64,000 bases of DNA from Anaerolineaceae bacterium (lineage in GTDB: Bacteria > Chloroflexota > Anaerolineae > Aggregatilineales > Phototrophicaceae), in NCBI GenBank assembly GCA_002702065.1, contig NZXX01000004.1, positions 319,748 through 383,747 of the forward strand, in the 5' to 3' direction. Below, in pieces: positions 43,931 to 54,134 of this stretch (positions are counted from its first letter, which is position 1; the number at the start of each line of letters is the position of its first letter). A model generated the notes under the pieces. It did not search any database, had not been told where the DNA came from, and saw only the letters and a program-made list of their open reading frames with translations. The translations under genes were made by a program, and so were the position numbers.

Positions 43931-46240
43931 CTATACCACCGCCCGGATCATGCGCAGCAGTTCGCCCTGATCGAACTGTGACTTGACCAGATACGCATCG
44001 GCCCCGGCCTTCAACCCGGCTTCCTGATGCTCCGGCCTGCCCAGTGACGTCAGCAGAATGACCGGGATATGCTGCGTGCGTTCCGTGCCCTTAATCAGCT
44101 TGACCAGTTCCAGCCCGTTCAGTTTGGGCATCTCGACATCGCTGACAATCACGTCAAAATGTTGTTCGCCAATTTTCTGCCACGCCTCCTCGCCATCAAT
44201 TGCCACGCTGACATTAACCCCCGCCGTATCGAGGATATTCTTTTCCAGTGTGCGCGTCGTAATGGAATCATCCACCACCAGCACGCTCAGCCGCACTTCC
44301 GTGGCAACAGACTGGCGGTTCACCGACAGGGTCCGGCGGGCAGGCAGCATGCGCCCGGTGGCGCTGCGCACCAGATCGTTGACATCCAGCACAATGATCA
44401 CGCCGCCCGTACCCAGCAGCGCCGCCCCGGATACAAACCGCGCCCGTGCAATTTCCGGCCCCAGCGGTTTGAGCACCAGTTCGCGCTCACTTTCGAGGCC
44501 ATCGACCTCAAACGCGACCGTGCGATCCACTGCCCGCAGCGCGACCAGGGTAATTTCATCGCGGTCCTGCGTCCGGCCCGGCACACCCATCACATCCGCC
44601 ATCGACACCAGCGGCACCGGGCGGTCATCCAGTACAATCATGTCCCGGTTTTCTGCCGTGAAAACTTCCTCATCGCGGCGCAGGTCTGTCATGCGCACAA
44701 TTGCCGCCGAGGGCACGGCGTAGGTTTCGTCGCCAATTTCCAGCAGCACACAGCGAATGCGTGTCAGCGAAACCGGCACATTCAGGCTAACGGTCGTCCC
44801 TTCCCCCATAACGCTGGACACACTCACCCGCCCGCGCAGGCTTTCGACCCGGTCACGCACCACGTCCATGCCAATGCCGCGCCCGCTGATCGCCGTCAAC
44901 TGGGCTGCGGTCGTCAAACCCGCGTGGAAAATCAGCCCGCGCACATCATCATCCGACATCGCGTCGGCATCCTGCTGGGTGATAATGCCTGCTGCCACTG
45001 CTTTCTGCTTGAGCGCCGCCGTATCAATACCCTTGCCATCGTCGCGGACGCGCACGACAATTTCGTTACCACGCTGTTCAATCTCCAGCCCCAGCCGCCC
45101 GACCGGTGACTTGCCCTGCTGTTCGCGGACGCGCGGCGTTTCGATGCCATGATCGATGGCGTTGCGCAGCAGATGCATAATCGGGTCTTTGAGCACATCC
45201 AGCACCGTTTTGTCGACCTCGACCGACATGCCAATGACGTTGAAGTGGACCTGTTTGTCCATGTCGCGGGTCAGGTCGCGCACCATCCGCTGGAACCCGC
45301 CCATCAATGTCTCGAACGAGATCATACGCATACGGCTGACATCGTCCTGAAGCTGTTCGGCCAGGGTGGTCAGGCGCAGATTATCCTGCCCCAGCGCCTG
45401 TGCCAGCTGCGTCAGCAGATGATTGGTGTTCATCAGGTTGCGCTGGTTGCTTTCCAGAAACTTGAAGATGGTCAGCAGATCATCATTCAGACCGCCCTGT
45501 TCATCCAGCGAGCGCCGGGCCAGCCGGATATACGCCGCACGCACACTCTGCCACTCGCGCCGCCATTTACCATGCAACCGCCGCAGCGCATGCACATCGC
45601 GCAACCGTTCTTCCGACTGCATCCGCGCCACCAGCAGTTCGCTGACTTCCGCCATCAAGCGGTCCAGCTTGCTCACCGCGACGCGAATGCTTTCCTCCGC
45701 CGCGCGCATGGCGACCGTACCCGTTTCGACCAGCAGGCCGGTTGGCATCGCCGGTTCCGTAGTGAGTTGTGGGGTATCCTCCTGGGCAACAGCAGGCGGT
45801 CGATGATTGGTTTCGGGCTTCACAACTGGTGTATCCGCCACATCAACGGCTGCGGCGCTGCTGGCGACCACCTGTTCCAGCCGCATCAGCACTTCGGCCA
45901 GCGTTTCCTCGTCGTTCTCGCCGCCATCCATCACAGTCTGAATCAGATCAAGGCCGTCATAGATCAGGTCGCAGACATCCGGTGTCAGGTCGAGGTCATG
46001 GCGAATCGCCGCCGCAAAGACCTCCTCCATGTAATGACCAATCGTCTCGATCACGCGCAGGCCGACCGCGCGCGACGCCCCCTTCATGCTGTGCGCCACC
46101 CGGTTCAGTTCGCGCAAAGACTCCGCATCCGGTGATGCAGTCGTTTCAACCTGCATCAGCAGCGTGTTCATGCTCTCCAGATATTCGCTGACCTCATCCC
46201 GAAAGATGCCCAGCAGTTCGGCGTCGATCGAATCGCTCAT
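43931..46240 (-). CDS. cheA: CheA-receiver hybrid histidine kinase
   Basis: The 769-residue protein is a CheA with a C-terminal receiver, as in FrzE and other pilus or alternative-function systems. The Hpt domain has phospho-histidine H50 (RVAHSMKG). Dimer helices and the ATPase domain follow (LLRNAIDHGIETPR N-box, GRGIGMDVVRDRV). A CheW-like domain is at about 505-630, and a receiver at about 645-769 with D701 (VIVSDVEMP) and K753. A separate P2 domain is not evident. It starts 6 bases after the receptor gene. Confidence 0.93.
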   Translation of the reverse strand: MSDSIDAELLGIFRDEVSEYLESMNTLLMQVETTASPDAESLRELNRVAHSMKGASRAVGLRVIETIGHYMEEVFAAAIRHDLDLTPDVCDLIYDGLDLIQTVMDGGENDEETLAEVLMRLEQVVASSAAAVDVADTPVVKPETNHRPPAVAQEDTPQLTTEPAMPTGLLVETGTVAMRAAEESIRVAVSKLDRLMAEVSELLVARMQSEERLRDVHALRRLHGKWRREWQSVRAAYIRLARRSLDEQGGLNDDLLTIFKFLESNQRNLMNTNHLLTQLAQALGQDNLRLTTLAEQLQDDVSRMRMISFETLMGGFQRMVRDLTRDMDKQVHFNVIGMSVEVDKTVLDVLKDPIMHLLRNAIDHGIETPRVREQQGKSPVGRLGLEIEQRGNEIVVRVRDDGKGIDTAALKQKAVAAGIITQQDADAMSDDDVRGLIFHAGLTTAAQLTAISGRGIGMDVVRDRVESLRGRVSVSSVMGEGTTVSLNVPVSLTRIRCVLLEIGDETYAVPSAAIVRMTDLRRDEEVFTAENRDMIVLDDRPVPLVSMADVMGVPGRTQDRDEITLVALRAVDRTVAFEVDGLESERELVLKPLGPEIARARFVSGAALLGTGGVIIVLDVNDLVRSATGRMLPARRTLSVNRQSVATEVRLSVLVVDDSITTRTLEKNILDTAGVNVSVAIDGEEAWQKIGEQHFDVIVSDVEMPKLNGLELVKLIKGTERTQHIPVILLTSLGRPEHQEAGLKAGADAYLVKSQFDQGELLRMIRAVV

Positions 46241-46246
46241 GGGCTT

Positions 46247-47473
46247 CTAGAGTTTCAAATCGGACAGGAGCTTGTGAACATCATCGTTGACTTTGCGCAG
46301 CCGCTGGATGCTGGATTCCACTTCCATCGTGCGCGTGACCATCTCCGCCGTAGAATGCTTGATGGTGCGCATGGCCTGCGTGAGCTGATCCATGCCAATC
46401 GTTTGCTGGCGCGTGCTGGCCGCGATCTGCATGGCTGCCATCGCTGCTTCTTCAATCGCGTGCGACAATTCCCTAATCGACTCACCCGCCTTGTTCACCA
46501 GATTCTGGCCTTCGTCGACACCCTTGCTGCCTTCTTCCGTCACCATCACCGCCGCGTTGGTCGCACGCTGAATTTCCCCCAGAATTTCGCGCACCTGCAC
46601 CGTCGCGTCGCGGTTCTGGTCGGCCAGGTTGCGCACTTCCAACGCCACCACCGCAAACCCTTTGCCTTCCTCACCAGCGCGGGCTGCCTCGACCGACGCA
46701 TTGAGCGCCAGCATCTTCGACTGGTCCGCCAGGCTGTTGACCGCCGCAATAATCTCACCGATCTGCTGCGTATGTTCGGATAACACCAGGATATTGTCGG
46801 CAATGTCTTCCACCCGGCGGCGAATCACGTCCATACCGGAGATGGTTTCGGAAACCGACTCGGTGCCAATACGGGAAATATCCACCGAGACCTGTGCCGT
46901 TTCGGCCACACTCTGGGCGCGTTCGGCTGTTTCGGTCACCGTCGCCCGCACTTCATTGACCGTCGCCGTCGTTTCCGTAACGACGTTGTCCTGTTCATTC
47001 GCCATCGAAATTTGCCGCGCGGTGGCTTCGAGGATGGCGCGGGTATCCATATCCATCCGCTTCAGCGCGTCGCTGATCTCGGCTGCCACACCCTGAATGC
47101 GATCTAGTGTCAGGTTGATCGAGCGCCCCAGACGCACCAGCATCCGGCCTTCATCAATGCTGGTGTCGATACCATCCACGTCGAGCCGTTCACGCAGGTC
47201 GCCGCCGGAAATACGTTCCAGCATGTGCACATAACGGTTGAGCACAGCTTCCGTGTTCTGCCGGCCCGCACCGTACACCAGCGCGCCGATAAATGCGCCA
47301 CCGGCAAACGCGCCCAGCACCCACCATAACAGCGAGTCGCCTACCTGGGTGCTGATGCCCATCAGCAGCACCGGCACGGTCGTCGTCAGTGCCATCAACA
47401 GAACCGTCGCATTTAAAACCTGGCTGCTCACCCGCCGCGACAGCCCACCCATCACCTGACTCATATTGCTCAT
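46247..47473 (-). CDS. Methyl-accepting chemotaxis protein without periplasmic sensor
   Basis: The 408-residue receptor has two adjacent membrane spans (about 20-42 and 47-70) joined by only a few residues, so no external ligand domain exists. A HAMP-like segment follows, and then the cytoplasmic signalling hairpin, whose tip is ALNASVEAARAGEEGKGFAV with EVRNLADQNRDATVQV. It therefore senses membrane or cytoplasmic state, or gets input from other proteins. It sits between cheW and cheA in the operon. Confidence 0.92.
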   Translation of the reverse strand: MSNMSQVMGGLSRRVSSQVLNATVLLMALTTTVPVLLMGISTQVGDSLLWWVLGAFAGGAFIGALVYGAGRQNTEAVLNRYVHMLERISGGDLRERLDVDGIDTSIDEGRMLVRLGRSINLTLDRIQGVAAEISDALKRMDMDTRAILEATARQISMANEQDNVVTETTATVNEVRATVTETAERAQSVAETAQVSVDISRIGTESVSETISGMDVIRRRVEDIADNILVLSEHTQQIGEIIAAVNSLADQSKMLALNASVEAARAGEEGKGFAVVALEVRNLADQNRDATVQVREILGEIQRATNAAVMVTEEGSKGVDEGQNLVNKAGESIRELSHAIEEAAMAAMQIAASTRQQTIGMDQLTQAMRTIKHSTAEMVTRTMEVESSIQRLRKVNDDVHKLLSDLKL

Positions 47474-47484
47474 CCTGCCATCCT

Positions 47485-48075
47485 TTAGCTCTCGTCCTGT
47501 CCGCCGACCACGAGCTGTTCATCTTCGAGCAAACGCTGCACATCCAGCAGCACCAGCCGTTCGCGCGTGACCCCCAGCGCGTACCGCATGTTATCCACCG
47601 ACTCGAACGCCGCTGTGGGAATAGTCAGCACCCCTTCGACATTGTGGGCCAGCAGGCCGATTTCCAACCCGGCACCCTGCACCACCACCAGTTCATCCGG
47701 CGGAATCTCCACGTCATCGACCGGAATGCCAAAAAACAGGCGCAAATCCATCACCGTAATCACCTGCCCGCGCAGGTTCACCACCCCCCTGTAAAATGCG
47801 GGGGTTCCCGGTACACGTGTCACCCGGCTGATGGTGCGCACGCCCCGCACGGCCATCACATCCACCCCATAATGTTCGCTGCCCAGCTCGAAGGTCAGAA
47901 CCGTGCGCGCGGCTTCCGGCGCGAGTTCGGTCCGCTGGTTGGGGGCGGCATAAATACGGGCGCGCTGGCGCAGCCGCTGAAGGATGGCCTCATCCTGATC
48001 ATCCGGGTCATCCCAGCCGAAATTGGCGCGGATTGCTTCCCAGTCCAGGTCTCGGTGATTGTCGGATGGTGTCAT
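47485..48075 (-). CDS. cheW: CheW-like adaptor (first gene of the chemosensory operon)
   Basis: A 196-residue CheW with a 60-residue N-terminal extension (DNHRDLDWEAIRANFGWDDP, then QRLRQRARIYAAPNQ). The CheW domain is VLTFELGSEHYGVDVMAVRG, then GVVNLRGQVITVMDLRLFFG and a LAHNVEGVLTI strand. The long N-terminus may recruit another partner. I take the ATG at 48075; the longer reading from 48138 has no ribosome site. A TATACT (minus strand, 48105-48110) sits near the expected promoter but its -35 is poor. Confidence 0.88.
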   Translation of the reverse strand: MTPSDNHRDLDWEAIRANFGWDDPDDQDEAILQRLRQRARIYAAPNQRTELAPEAARTVLTFELGSEHYGVDVMAVRGVRTISRVTRVPGTPAFYRGVVNLRGQVITVMDLRLFFGIPVDDVEIPPDELVVVQGAGLEIGLLAHNVEGVLTIPTAAFESVDNMRYALGVTRERLVLLDVQRLLEDEQLVVGGQDES

Positions 48076-48272
48076 GCGCTGCTCATACTCACTAGCCTGT
48101 TTTGAGTATACACCCGACCTTTCCGTGGAACATATCAAGGAATGACGTTCATACTTTTTTCAAAATCGGATTGGATTCATTTTGTTGGACTTGAATGGAC
48201 ATACAATCTCAGTTAGTCCGCCATTACGCTAACGGTGTCAAAAGTCAGCGTATTTGCAGGAGAAATCAAATA

Positions 48273-49178
48273 ATGGCAACCAATGGAAATAATGGCAGCC
48301 ACGGCGAAACCGGAACCTTCAAGGTAAAAGCCGGGCTGGCCCAGATGCTCAAAGGTGGCGTGATCATGGATGTGGTGACGCCCGATCAGGCGAAGATCGC
48401 CGAAGATGCCGGCGCCTGCGCGGTCATGGCGCTGGAACGCGTCCCGGCGGACATCCGCGCTCAGGGCGGTGTGGCCCGCATGAGCGACCCGGCCATGGTC
48501 GACAGTATCATGAAGTCGGTCACGATCCCGGTGATGGCAAAGGTGCGCATCGGCCATTTTGTCGAAGCACAGATTTTGCAACACCTGGGCGTCGACTACA
48601 TCGACGAGAGCGAAGTGCTCACCCCCGCCGACGAAGAAAATCATATCAACAAACATAAATTTGCCGTACCATTTGTCTGTGGCTGCCGCAACCTCGGCGA
48701 AGCGCTGCGCCGCATCAACGAAGGCGCGGCCATGATCCGCACCAAAGGCGAAGCCGGCACCGGCGATGTTATCGAAGCAGTACGCCATGCGCGCGCCGTC
48801 AACAGCGAAATTCGCCGCCTGACCAGCATGGACGATGACGAACTGTTCACTTATGCCAAGAACATTCAGGCACCATTTGATCTGGTCAAGGAAACTGCCG
48901 AACTGGGCCGCCTGCCAGTCGTCAACTTTGCGGCGGGTGGTGTGGCAACCCCGGCGGATGCCGCCCTGATGATGCAGCTTGGTGTGGATGGCGTTTTTGT
49001 GGGGTCCGGCATTTTCAAGAGCGGCAACCCGGCCAAACGCGCCAAAGCCATCGTCGAAGCCGTAACCCACTTCAACGACCCGGAAATCCTGCTCAACGTC
49101 AGCCGCGACCTGGGCGAACCGATGGTCGGCATCAACGTCACGCCGGAAGAAGTTGTCCTCGGCAAGCGCGGCTGGTAA
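48273..49178 (+). CDS. pdxS: Pyridoxal 5'-phosphate synthase subunit PdxS
   Basis: PdxS makes vitamin B6 (PLP) from ribose 5-phosphate, glyceraldehyde 3-phosphate and ammonia. The 301-residue protein has the family motifs [56 protein letters not shown] and [12 protein letters not shown]. The ATG at 48273 has AGGAG upstream; a longer reading from 48195 has none. PdxT, the glutaminase that feeds it ammonia, is usually the next gene, but here a terminator follows. Confidence 0.95.
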   Translation: MATNGNNGSHGETGTFKVKAGLAQMLKGGVIMDVVTPDQAKIAEDAGACAVMALERVPADIRAQGGVARMSDPAMVDSIMKSVTIPVMAKVRIGHFVEAQILQHLGVDYIDESEVLTPADEENHINKHKFAVPFVCGCRNLGEALRRINEGAAMIRTKGEAGTGDVIEAVRHARAVNSEIRRLTSMDDDELFTYAKNIQAPFDLVKETAELGRLPVVNFAAGGVATPADAALMMQLGVDGVFVGSGIFKSGNPAKRAKAIVEAVTHFNDPEILLNVSRDLGEPMVGINVTPEEVVLGKRGW

Positions 49179-49289
49179 ATCTGGCCCGTTACTGGCACAT
49201 TGACGTGATACGGATGCTGTTCCCAGCTTCGGTCACAGGGCGGTACTGCTGAAACCAGAACCACCCAAACAAGTATTATGCACATCTTC

Positions 49290-49333
49290 AAGAGTCACTT
49301 GCTGAGTTGATCACTGGCAAGTGACTCTTTCTT
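49290..49333 (+). terminator. Strong Rho-independent terminator after pdxS
   Basis: A perfect 13-bp stem (AAGAGTCACTTGC at 49290-49302 with GCAAGTGACTCTT at 49317-49329) with a 14-base loop ends in TCTTTC. It closes the pdxS transcript about 110 bases after the stop. Confidence 0.85.
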
Positions 49334-49621
49334 TCCAGCCTCAGCATCGACATCGCAACACTGGCTTATCCACTCCTGGTGTTTGGTAAATGTACGGACC
49401 ATCTTCCCCACGTGTGAGCCTTCCAAAAACGCCAATGAACCGTATGACGTGACCACTACAGGTCAGGCCATGAAGTAACATCAAAATTGAAATTTCCTGT
49501 AATAGACCTCAATTTCAGATTCAGAGACTTACACCTATAATGAATACAGAACTACGATCCAAAGCAGTCCACCACACCCAGTGTATGTTCCTTTCCAACG
49601 ATTAATCACACGAGTGAACCT
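49334..49621 (+). promoter_or_regulatory. Leader and promoter region of the phosphorelay genes
   Basis: Together with the terminator this is a 443-base gap (49179-49621) without a gene. The only clear signal is TATAAT at 49536-49541, with a weak -35 (TTTCAG, 17 bases upstream), about 80 bases before the kinase ATG. I see no RNA gene or repeat in the rest. Confidence 0.45.
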
Positions 49622-52543
49622 ATGAGTGACGCAAAACCAAAGCGAGACGAAGTGCTATCAGTTGCGCCCCCCGATATCGAGGTGATACACAGAGAACGGC
49701 TTTTCGAAACGCTTTCGAACCTGGAGCACACAGACACCAGAGACGATATGCTCGACTATGTGACCAAGCTTCTGGCGTCCTCAAGAAATATCAAACGACT
49801 GCACGAGATTAGTATCAAGCAGTATGCCGACCTGAACGATCTGTTCCATGAATATCTCAAAGCCGGTTGCGAAATTCTGGAACTGGATATCGGTATCATC
49901 AGTCAAATCGACGCAAAAGAAGATAGTTACGTCGTCAAGGATGTTTACCCGCGCGACGGCAGTATCGCAGTCGGTGACGTGTTCAAGCTGGGCGAAACTT
50001 ACTGCGCCCAGGTCATGCAAAAAGCCAATACGGTGAGCTATGCCGAGGTCGGGCGTATCACAGAAATGTGCTCGCACCCGGTTTACGTGAACATGGGCCT
50101 GGAAGCCTATATTGGCACACCGATTATTGTCGAAGAACAGATCTATGGCACACTCAATTTTTCGTCGACGACACCGCGCGAAAATCATTTCCAGGGGGTC
50201 GAGACAGAATTTATCGAAATGATGGCACGAAACATCGGCCATGCCATTCAGGTCGATAACACAAAACGGCAGCGAGAGCTGATCACGCAGCAGCTGCTTC
50301 GTCAGGAAAAATTGTTCCGGCTATTCGTGAAACACACCCCGGCTGCTGTCGCCATGTTTGATACCGAGATGCGCTACATCGTGATGAGTGATCGCTGGCT
50401 GGCGGACTACGGCATTCAGGAAGACATCATCGGCAGATCACATTACGATGTGTTTCCAGAAATTGGCGATGATTGGAAAGAGATTCATCAGTACTGCCTG
50501 GGGGGGCGGGTTCACAAGCGCGAAGAAGATCATTTCCCGCGTGCCGATGGCCGAACCGATTGGATCCGCTGGGAAATCCATCCCTGGTATATGGACAACG
50601 AAGTCGGTGGCATTGTGATGTTCACCGAAGTCATTACCGAGCGTAAGGAAGCAGAATTACGGGTCAGGCACAGCGAAACACTCTATCGTGTCCTCATCGA
50701 GCACCTGCCGGATATGGCCGTGATGATGTATGACACCGACTTGCGCTATACCGTTGCCGATGGCCCTATCCTGCCGGTAGCCGGTTACGCCAGACAAGAA
50801 ATGCTCGGCAGAACCGCCTACGAAGTCCTGCCGGAAGCGAGCCAAAAAACGTTGATCCCGCTCTACAAACAGATTTTGGAAGGCGATTCGGTCCAGATCG
50901 AGCGGCGTACCAACGACCGATACTACGATTCGCGCATGGTGCCCGTCTATGATCTGGACAACGAGATCATGGGTGGGTTAATTACGGTGCAGGACATCAC
51001 CGTCCGCAAAGAGATGGAGGAAGAACTGCGGGAACGCGACCGTTCGTTGCAGGCAGCGCAGGCGGTCGGGCATGTGGGCAGCTGGGAAGTCAATTTGGCG
51101 ACCGGGGCCAGTAACTGGTCCGACGAATTCTTCCGGATTTGCGGGCTGGAGCCAGGCAGTGTTGAACCTTCATCCGAACTGGGCTTTACCATTATTCATC
51201 CGGATGATCGCGAACGAGCTGCAGAAGCCCTGGAGCAGTCTCAGAAAGTCAATGAACCGTACAAAATCGAAAAGCGCATCATCCGGCCCAGCGGCGAGGT
51301 CCGATGGGTGATTTCGCAAGGTGAAATCATCACCGAGGAGGTGACTGGCGACCGCAAGCTGGTCGGTCTGTTCATCGACATCACAGATCGAAAGCGCATG
51401 GAAGAAGCGCTGAACGAAAAATATGCAGAACTGGAAGGCTTCTTCACCGTCGCGCTTGATCTGCTTTGCATTGCCGATACCGCCGGACGGTTTATCCGGC
51501 TCAATCAGGCATGGGAGACAACGCTGGGCTATACAGTCGAAGAACTTGAAGGGCGACCCTTTCTTGATTTTGTGCATCCCGATGATGTTCAACCAACCAT
51601 CGAGGCGACACAGATGCTCTCAGAGCAGCAGCCCGTATTTAGCTTTACCAACCGCTATCGTACCAAAAGCGGCACCTACCGCTTTATTGAGTGGCGATCG
51701 CAACCGCATGGCAATCTAATCTACGCCGCAGCACGAGACATCACGGAACGCAAGCAAATTGAACTCGAGATGCGAGCCATGAACGAAAACCTGGAACAGG
51801 CAAATAAGGAGATTCAACAGTTTGCCTACATCGTCTCGCATGACTTACGGGCCCCTCTGATCAACCTGAAAGGCTTTTCTTCTATACTCAATACCGCTCT
51901 GGGGCAGATGACGGCGCTGGGCGATACGGTGCTGCCGGTTCTCGATGAAGCGCAACATCAGGTTTGGAACAGCATCATTTTTGATAAAGCGCCAACCGCG
52001 CTCCGTTTCATCAACAGTTCCGTCGATCGTATGGATGCGTATACATCGGCGATCCTCACGCTCTCCCGGCTTGGCAGGCGCGATCTCAACTACGAACAAA
52101 TATCGACCAGTGCGATTGTCGAGCGCATTGTGGAGTCGCTCTCTGCGCAGATTCAGGAACAGGAAATTCGCATCGAGGTGGATGACCTGCCGCAAATCTA
52201 TGCCGATCACCTGGCGCTGGATCAGATATTTACCAATATCATTACAAATGCAGTAAAATACTTGTCACCAGACCGGCCAGGTTATATTCGCGTTAGCGCC
52301 AAACAAGACCTTTTGGAAACCACGTTTCATGTGCAGGATAACGGACGGGGCATCTCCGAAACGGATCGTGACAAGGTTTTCGCGCCATTCAGACGTGCCG
52401 GCAAAGCCACCGTCGAAGGTGAAGGCATGGGTCTGGCCTATGTACAGGCGCTGGTCAAGCGGCATGGCGGCGACATCTGGTTTGAATCGCGTCTGGGAGA
52501 AGGGTCAACCTTTTCGTTTTCAATTCTAAACAAAGGGGACTAA
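49622..52543 (+). CDS. Soluble multi-PAS/GAF sensor histidine kinase
   Basis: The 973-residue kinase has no membrane span. A GAF-like domain (about 60-215, HEISIKQYADLNDLFHEYLK) is followed by four PAS domains: about 225-345 (FRLFVKHTPAAVAMFD), 350-465 (YRVLIEHLPDMAVMMYD), 480-600 (SWEVNLATGASNWSDEFF) and 605-715 (FTVALDLLCIADTAGRF). The HisKA domain has H740 (YIVSHDLRAPL). The HATPase has N-box NIITNAVKYLSP, G1 DNGRGIS and G2 GEGMGLAYV. It likely senses a cytoplasmic ligand, light or redox cue and starts a relay with the three genes downstream. Confidence 0.94.
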   Translation: MSDAKPKRDEVLSVAPPDIEVIHRERLFETLSNLEHTDTRDDMLDYVTKLLASSRNIKRLHEISIKQYADLNDLFHEYLKAGCEILELDIGIISQIDAKEDSYVVKDVYPRDGSIAVGDVFKLGETYCAQVMQKANTVSYAEVGRITEMCSHPVYVNMGLEAYIGTPIIVEEQIYGTLNFSSTTPRENHFQGVETEFIEMMARNIGHAIQVDNTKRQRELITQQLLRQEKLFRLFVKHTPAAVAMFDTEMRYIVMSDRWLADYGIQEDIIGRSHYDVFPEIGDDWKEIHQYCLGGRVHKREEDHFPRADGRTDWIRWEIHPWYMDNEVGGIVMFTEVITERKEAELRVRHSETLYRVLIEHLPDMAVMMYDTDLRYTVADGPILPVAGYARQEMLGRTAYEVLPEASQKTLIPLYKQILEGDSVQIERRTNDRYYDSRMVPVYDLDNEIMGGLITVQDITVRKEMEEELRERDRSLQAAQAVGHVGSWEVNLATGASNWSDEFFRICGLEPGSVEPSSELGFTIIHPDDRERAAEALEQSQKVNEPYKIEKRIIRPSGEVRWVISQGEIITEEVTGDRKLVGLFIDITDRKRMEEALNEKYAELEGFFTVALDLLCIADTAGRFIRLNQAWETTLGYTVEELEGRPFLDFVHPDDVQPTIEATQMLSEQQPVFSFTNRYRTKSGTYRFIEWRSQPHGNLIYAAARDITERKQIELEMRAMNENLEQANKEIQQFAYIVSHDLRAPLINLKGFSSILNTALGQMTALGDTVLPVLDEAQHQVWNSIIFDKAPTALRFINSSVDRMDAYTSAILTLSRLGRRDLNYEQISTSAIVERIVESLSAQIQEQEIRIEVDDLPQIYADHLALDQIFTNIITNAVKYLSPDRPGYIRVSAKQDLLETTFHVQDNGRGISETDRDKVFAPFRRAGKATVEGEGMGLAYVQALVKRHGGDIWFESRLGEGSTFSFSILNKGD

Positions 52544-52545
52544 GT

Positions 52546-52986
52546 ATGAATCTGGCGTCTCACATGAAAATCCTACTGGTTGAAGATGACGAAGGTCATG
52601 CGATGCTGGTGCAGATGAACCTGCGCGAAGCGGGTTTAGATAATGCGATTGACCACGTGACTGATGGTGAGGCGGCGCTGGATTACGTCAAAAACGCGGT
52701 TGCAAACGACCAGGCGTCCCTCCTGATCCTTCTCGACTTAAATCTGCCAGTGATGGACGGTTATGGTGTCCTTGAAAACCTGAAGTCCAATGACGCGACA
52801 CGCAAGATCCCGGTGGTCGTGCTCACCTCAACCGATGATGCCAACGAGATCGACCGGTGTTACGAACTGGGCTGCAATGTGTATCTGCGCAAGCCAGTGG
52901 CTTACGACGATTTTGTCAGCGCGATCAAGCAACTGGGGTTGTTCCTTTCGGTCGTTGAGTTGCCAGGTAAATACGGTAAGAGATAA
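52546..52986 (+). CDS. Single-domain response regulator (Rcp1-like)
   Basis: A 146-residue receiver: acidic pocket EDD (13-15), phospho-acceptor D64 (ILLDLNLPVMDG) and K116 (YLRKP). The pattern VTDGEAALDYVKN and the late DRCYELGCNVYLRKP resemble Rcp1-type regulators that partner phytochrome-like kinases. It is 2 bases after the PAS kinase stop and 5 bases before the next kinase, so it is probably the middle relay. It has no output domain. Confidence 0.9.
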   Translation: MNLASHMKILLVEDDEGHAMLVQMNLREAGLDNAIDHVTDGEAALDYVKNAVANDQASLLILLDLNLPVMDGYGVLENLKSNDATRKIPVVVLTSTDDANEIDRCYELGCNVYLRKPVAYDDFVSAIKQLGLFLSVVELPGKYGKR

Positions 52987-52991
52987 ACAGC

Positions 52992-54092
52992 ATGGCCACT
53001 CGTATTCTTTGCATTGACGATGATCCTGGAACGAATGAGCTGGTTCGCTCGCATCTGGAGTCGCTGGGTTATGAAGTGACGGCTGTGCTGGATGGTGAAA
53101 GTGGTCTGGCCGAGAGTTACATTCGCCCCTATGACGTCATCCTGATTGATCACCTTCTCCCCAGCATGACGGGTATCGATGTCATTCAAAAGCTGTACGA
53201 ATCGAATGATTTCCCTTCCGCCACGATCATGGTCACCGGCACGGGCGATGAGCATGTTGCGGTTGAAGCCATGCGGGCTGGCGCTGATGACTATGTCATA
53301 AAGGATGTGAGCGGCCAGTATCTTCAGCTGCTTGCTGAAGTCATCGCTCAGGTTCTGGAAAAACAGGATCTGCGCCGCCGCCAGCACCAGATGCTGCAAG
53401 ATCAAAGTCAGCTCATTCAGGAACTTCAGTCATTTAATTATGCGGTCGCACACGATCTGAAACAGCCCTTATCGGTACTGTCGACATCCCTCGAACTCCT
53501 CGAACGTTACCTGCATAACCAGGATGCGGCAAAGGCCGACAACAAACTCAACCAGATGCGCCATACCGTGAGCAAGATGGATCAAACGCTTGATGCGCTC
53601 ATCATGTTCGCACGTGCGCGTGAGTCCGAAGAAGTTGAGTGTACGTCAGTCGATATGCATCAGCTTGTGCACAACGTCAAAGACCAGTTGATCTACATGC
53701 TCAACCAACACCGTGCGACAGTAACTATCCAGGACGATATACCCCACGCCTACGGTCACGCCCCCTGGATTGAAAGTATCTGGATTAATTACTTAACCAA
53801 CGCGATTAAATATGGTGGCGTACCACCGAGTATCGAGATTGGTGGCGTACGCCAGAGCGATGATACCGTTTATTACTGGGTTAAAGATAATGGCAACGGA
53901 TTGACACCTCAGCAGCAAGATAAAATCTTTTTGCCATTTTCACGGCTCCAGGAACGGAAAGCCGAAGGTCATGGCCTGGGATTAGCCATCGTGCGCCTGA
54001 TTGCACGGCGCATGGGTGGCGAAGCAACGGTCAACAGTTTTCCCGGGAGAGGCAGCACGTTTGGCTTCATCTTAATGAGCGGTGAAAAGTAA
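52992..54092 (+). CDS. Receiver-histidine kinase hybrid (REC-HisKA-HATPase)
   Basis: The 366-residue protein places a receiver (acidic pocket DDD 9-11, D53 in VILIDHLLP, K104 in YVIKD) before a kinase core with H154 (NYAVAHDLKQPL), N-box WINYLTNAIKYGG, G1 KDNGNGLTP and G2 GHGLGLAIV. It has no membrane span. Phosphorylation of its N-terminal receiver would modulate its own kinase. It follows the single receiver by 5 bases. The order PAS kinase, receiver, receiver-kinase suits a serial relay. Confidence 0.92.
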   Translation: MATRILCIDDDPGTNELVRSHLESLGYEVTAVLDGESGLAESYIRPYDVILIDHLLPSMTGIDVIQKLYESNDFPSATIMVTGTGDEHVAVEAMRAGADDYVIKDVSGQYLQLLAEVIAQVLEKQDLRRRQHQMLQDQSQLIQELQSFNYAVAHDLKQPLSVLSTSLELLERYLHNQDAAKADNKLNQMRHTVSKMDQTLDALIMFARARESEEVECTSVDMHQLVHNVKDQLIYMLNQHRATVTIQDDIPHAYGHAPWIESIWINYLTNAIKYGGVPPSIEIGGVRQSDDTVYYWVKDNGNGLTPQQQDKIFLPFSRLQERKAEGHGLGLAIVRLIARRMGGEATVNSFPGRGSTFGFILMSGEK

Positions 54093-54134
54093 CAAATCCC
54101 CACCCGATATAGAATCACAGGTTTGGAGTACAGC

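Noticed and set aside
45149-46135. Open frame (328 codons) on the plus strand opposite cheA
   Set aside because: Antisense shadow; the minus-strand CheA frame is complete with all catalytic motifs.
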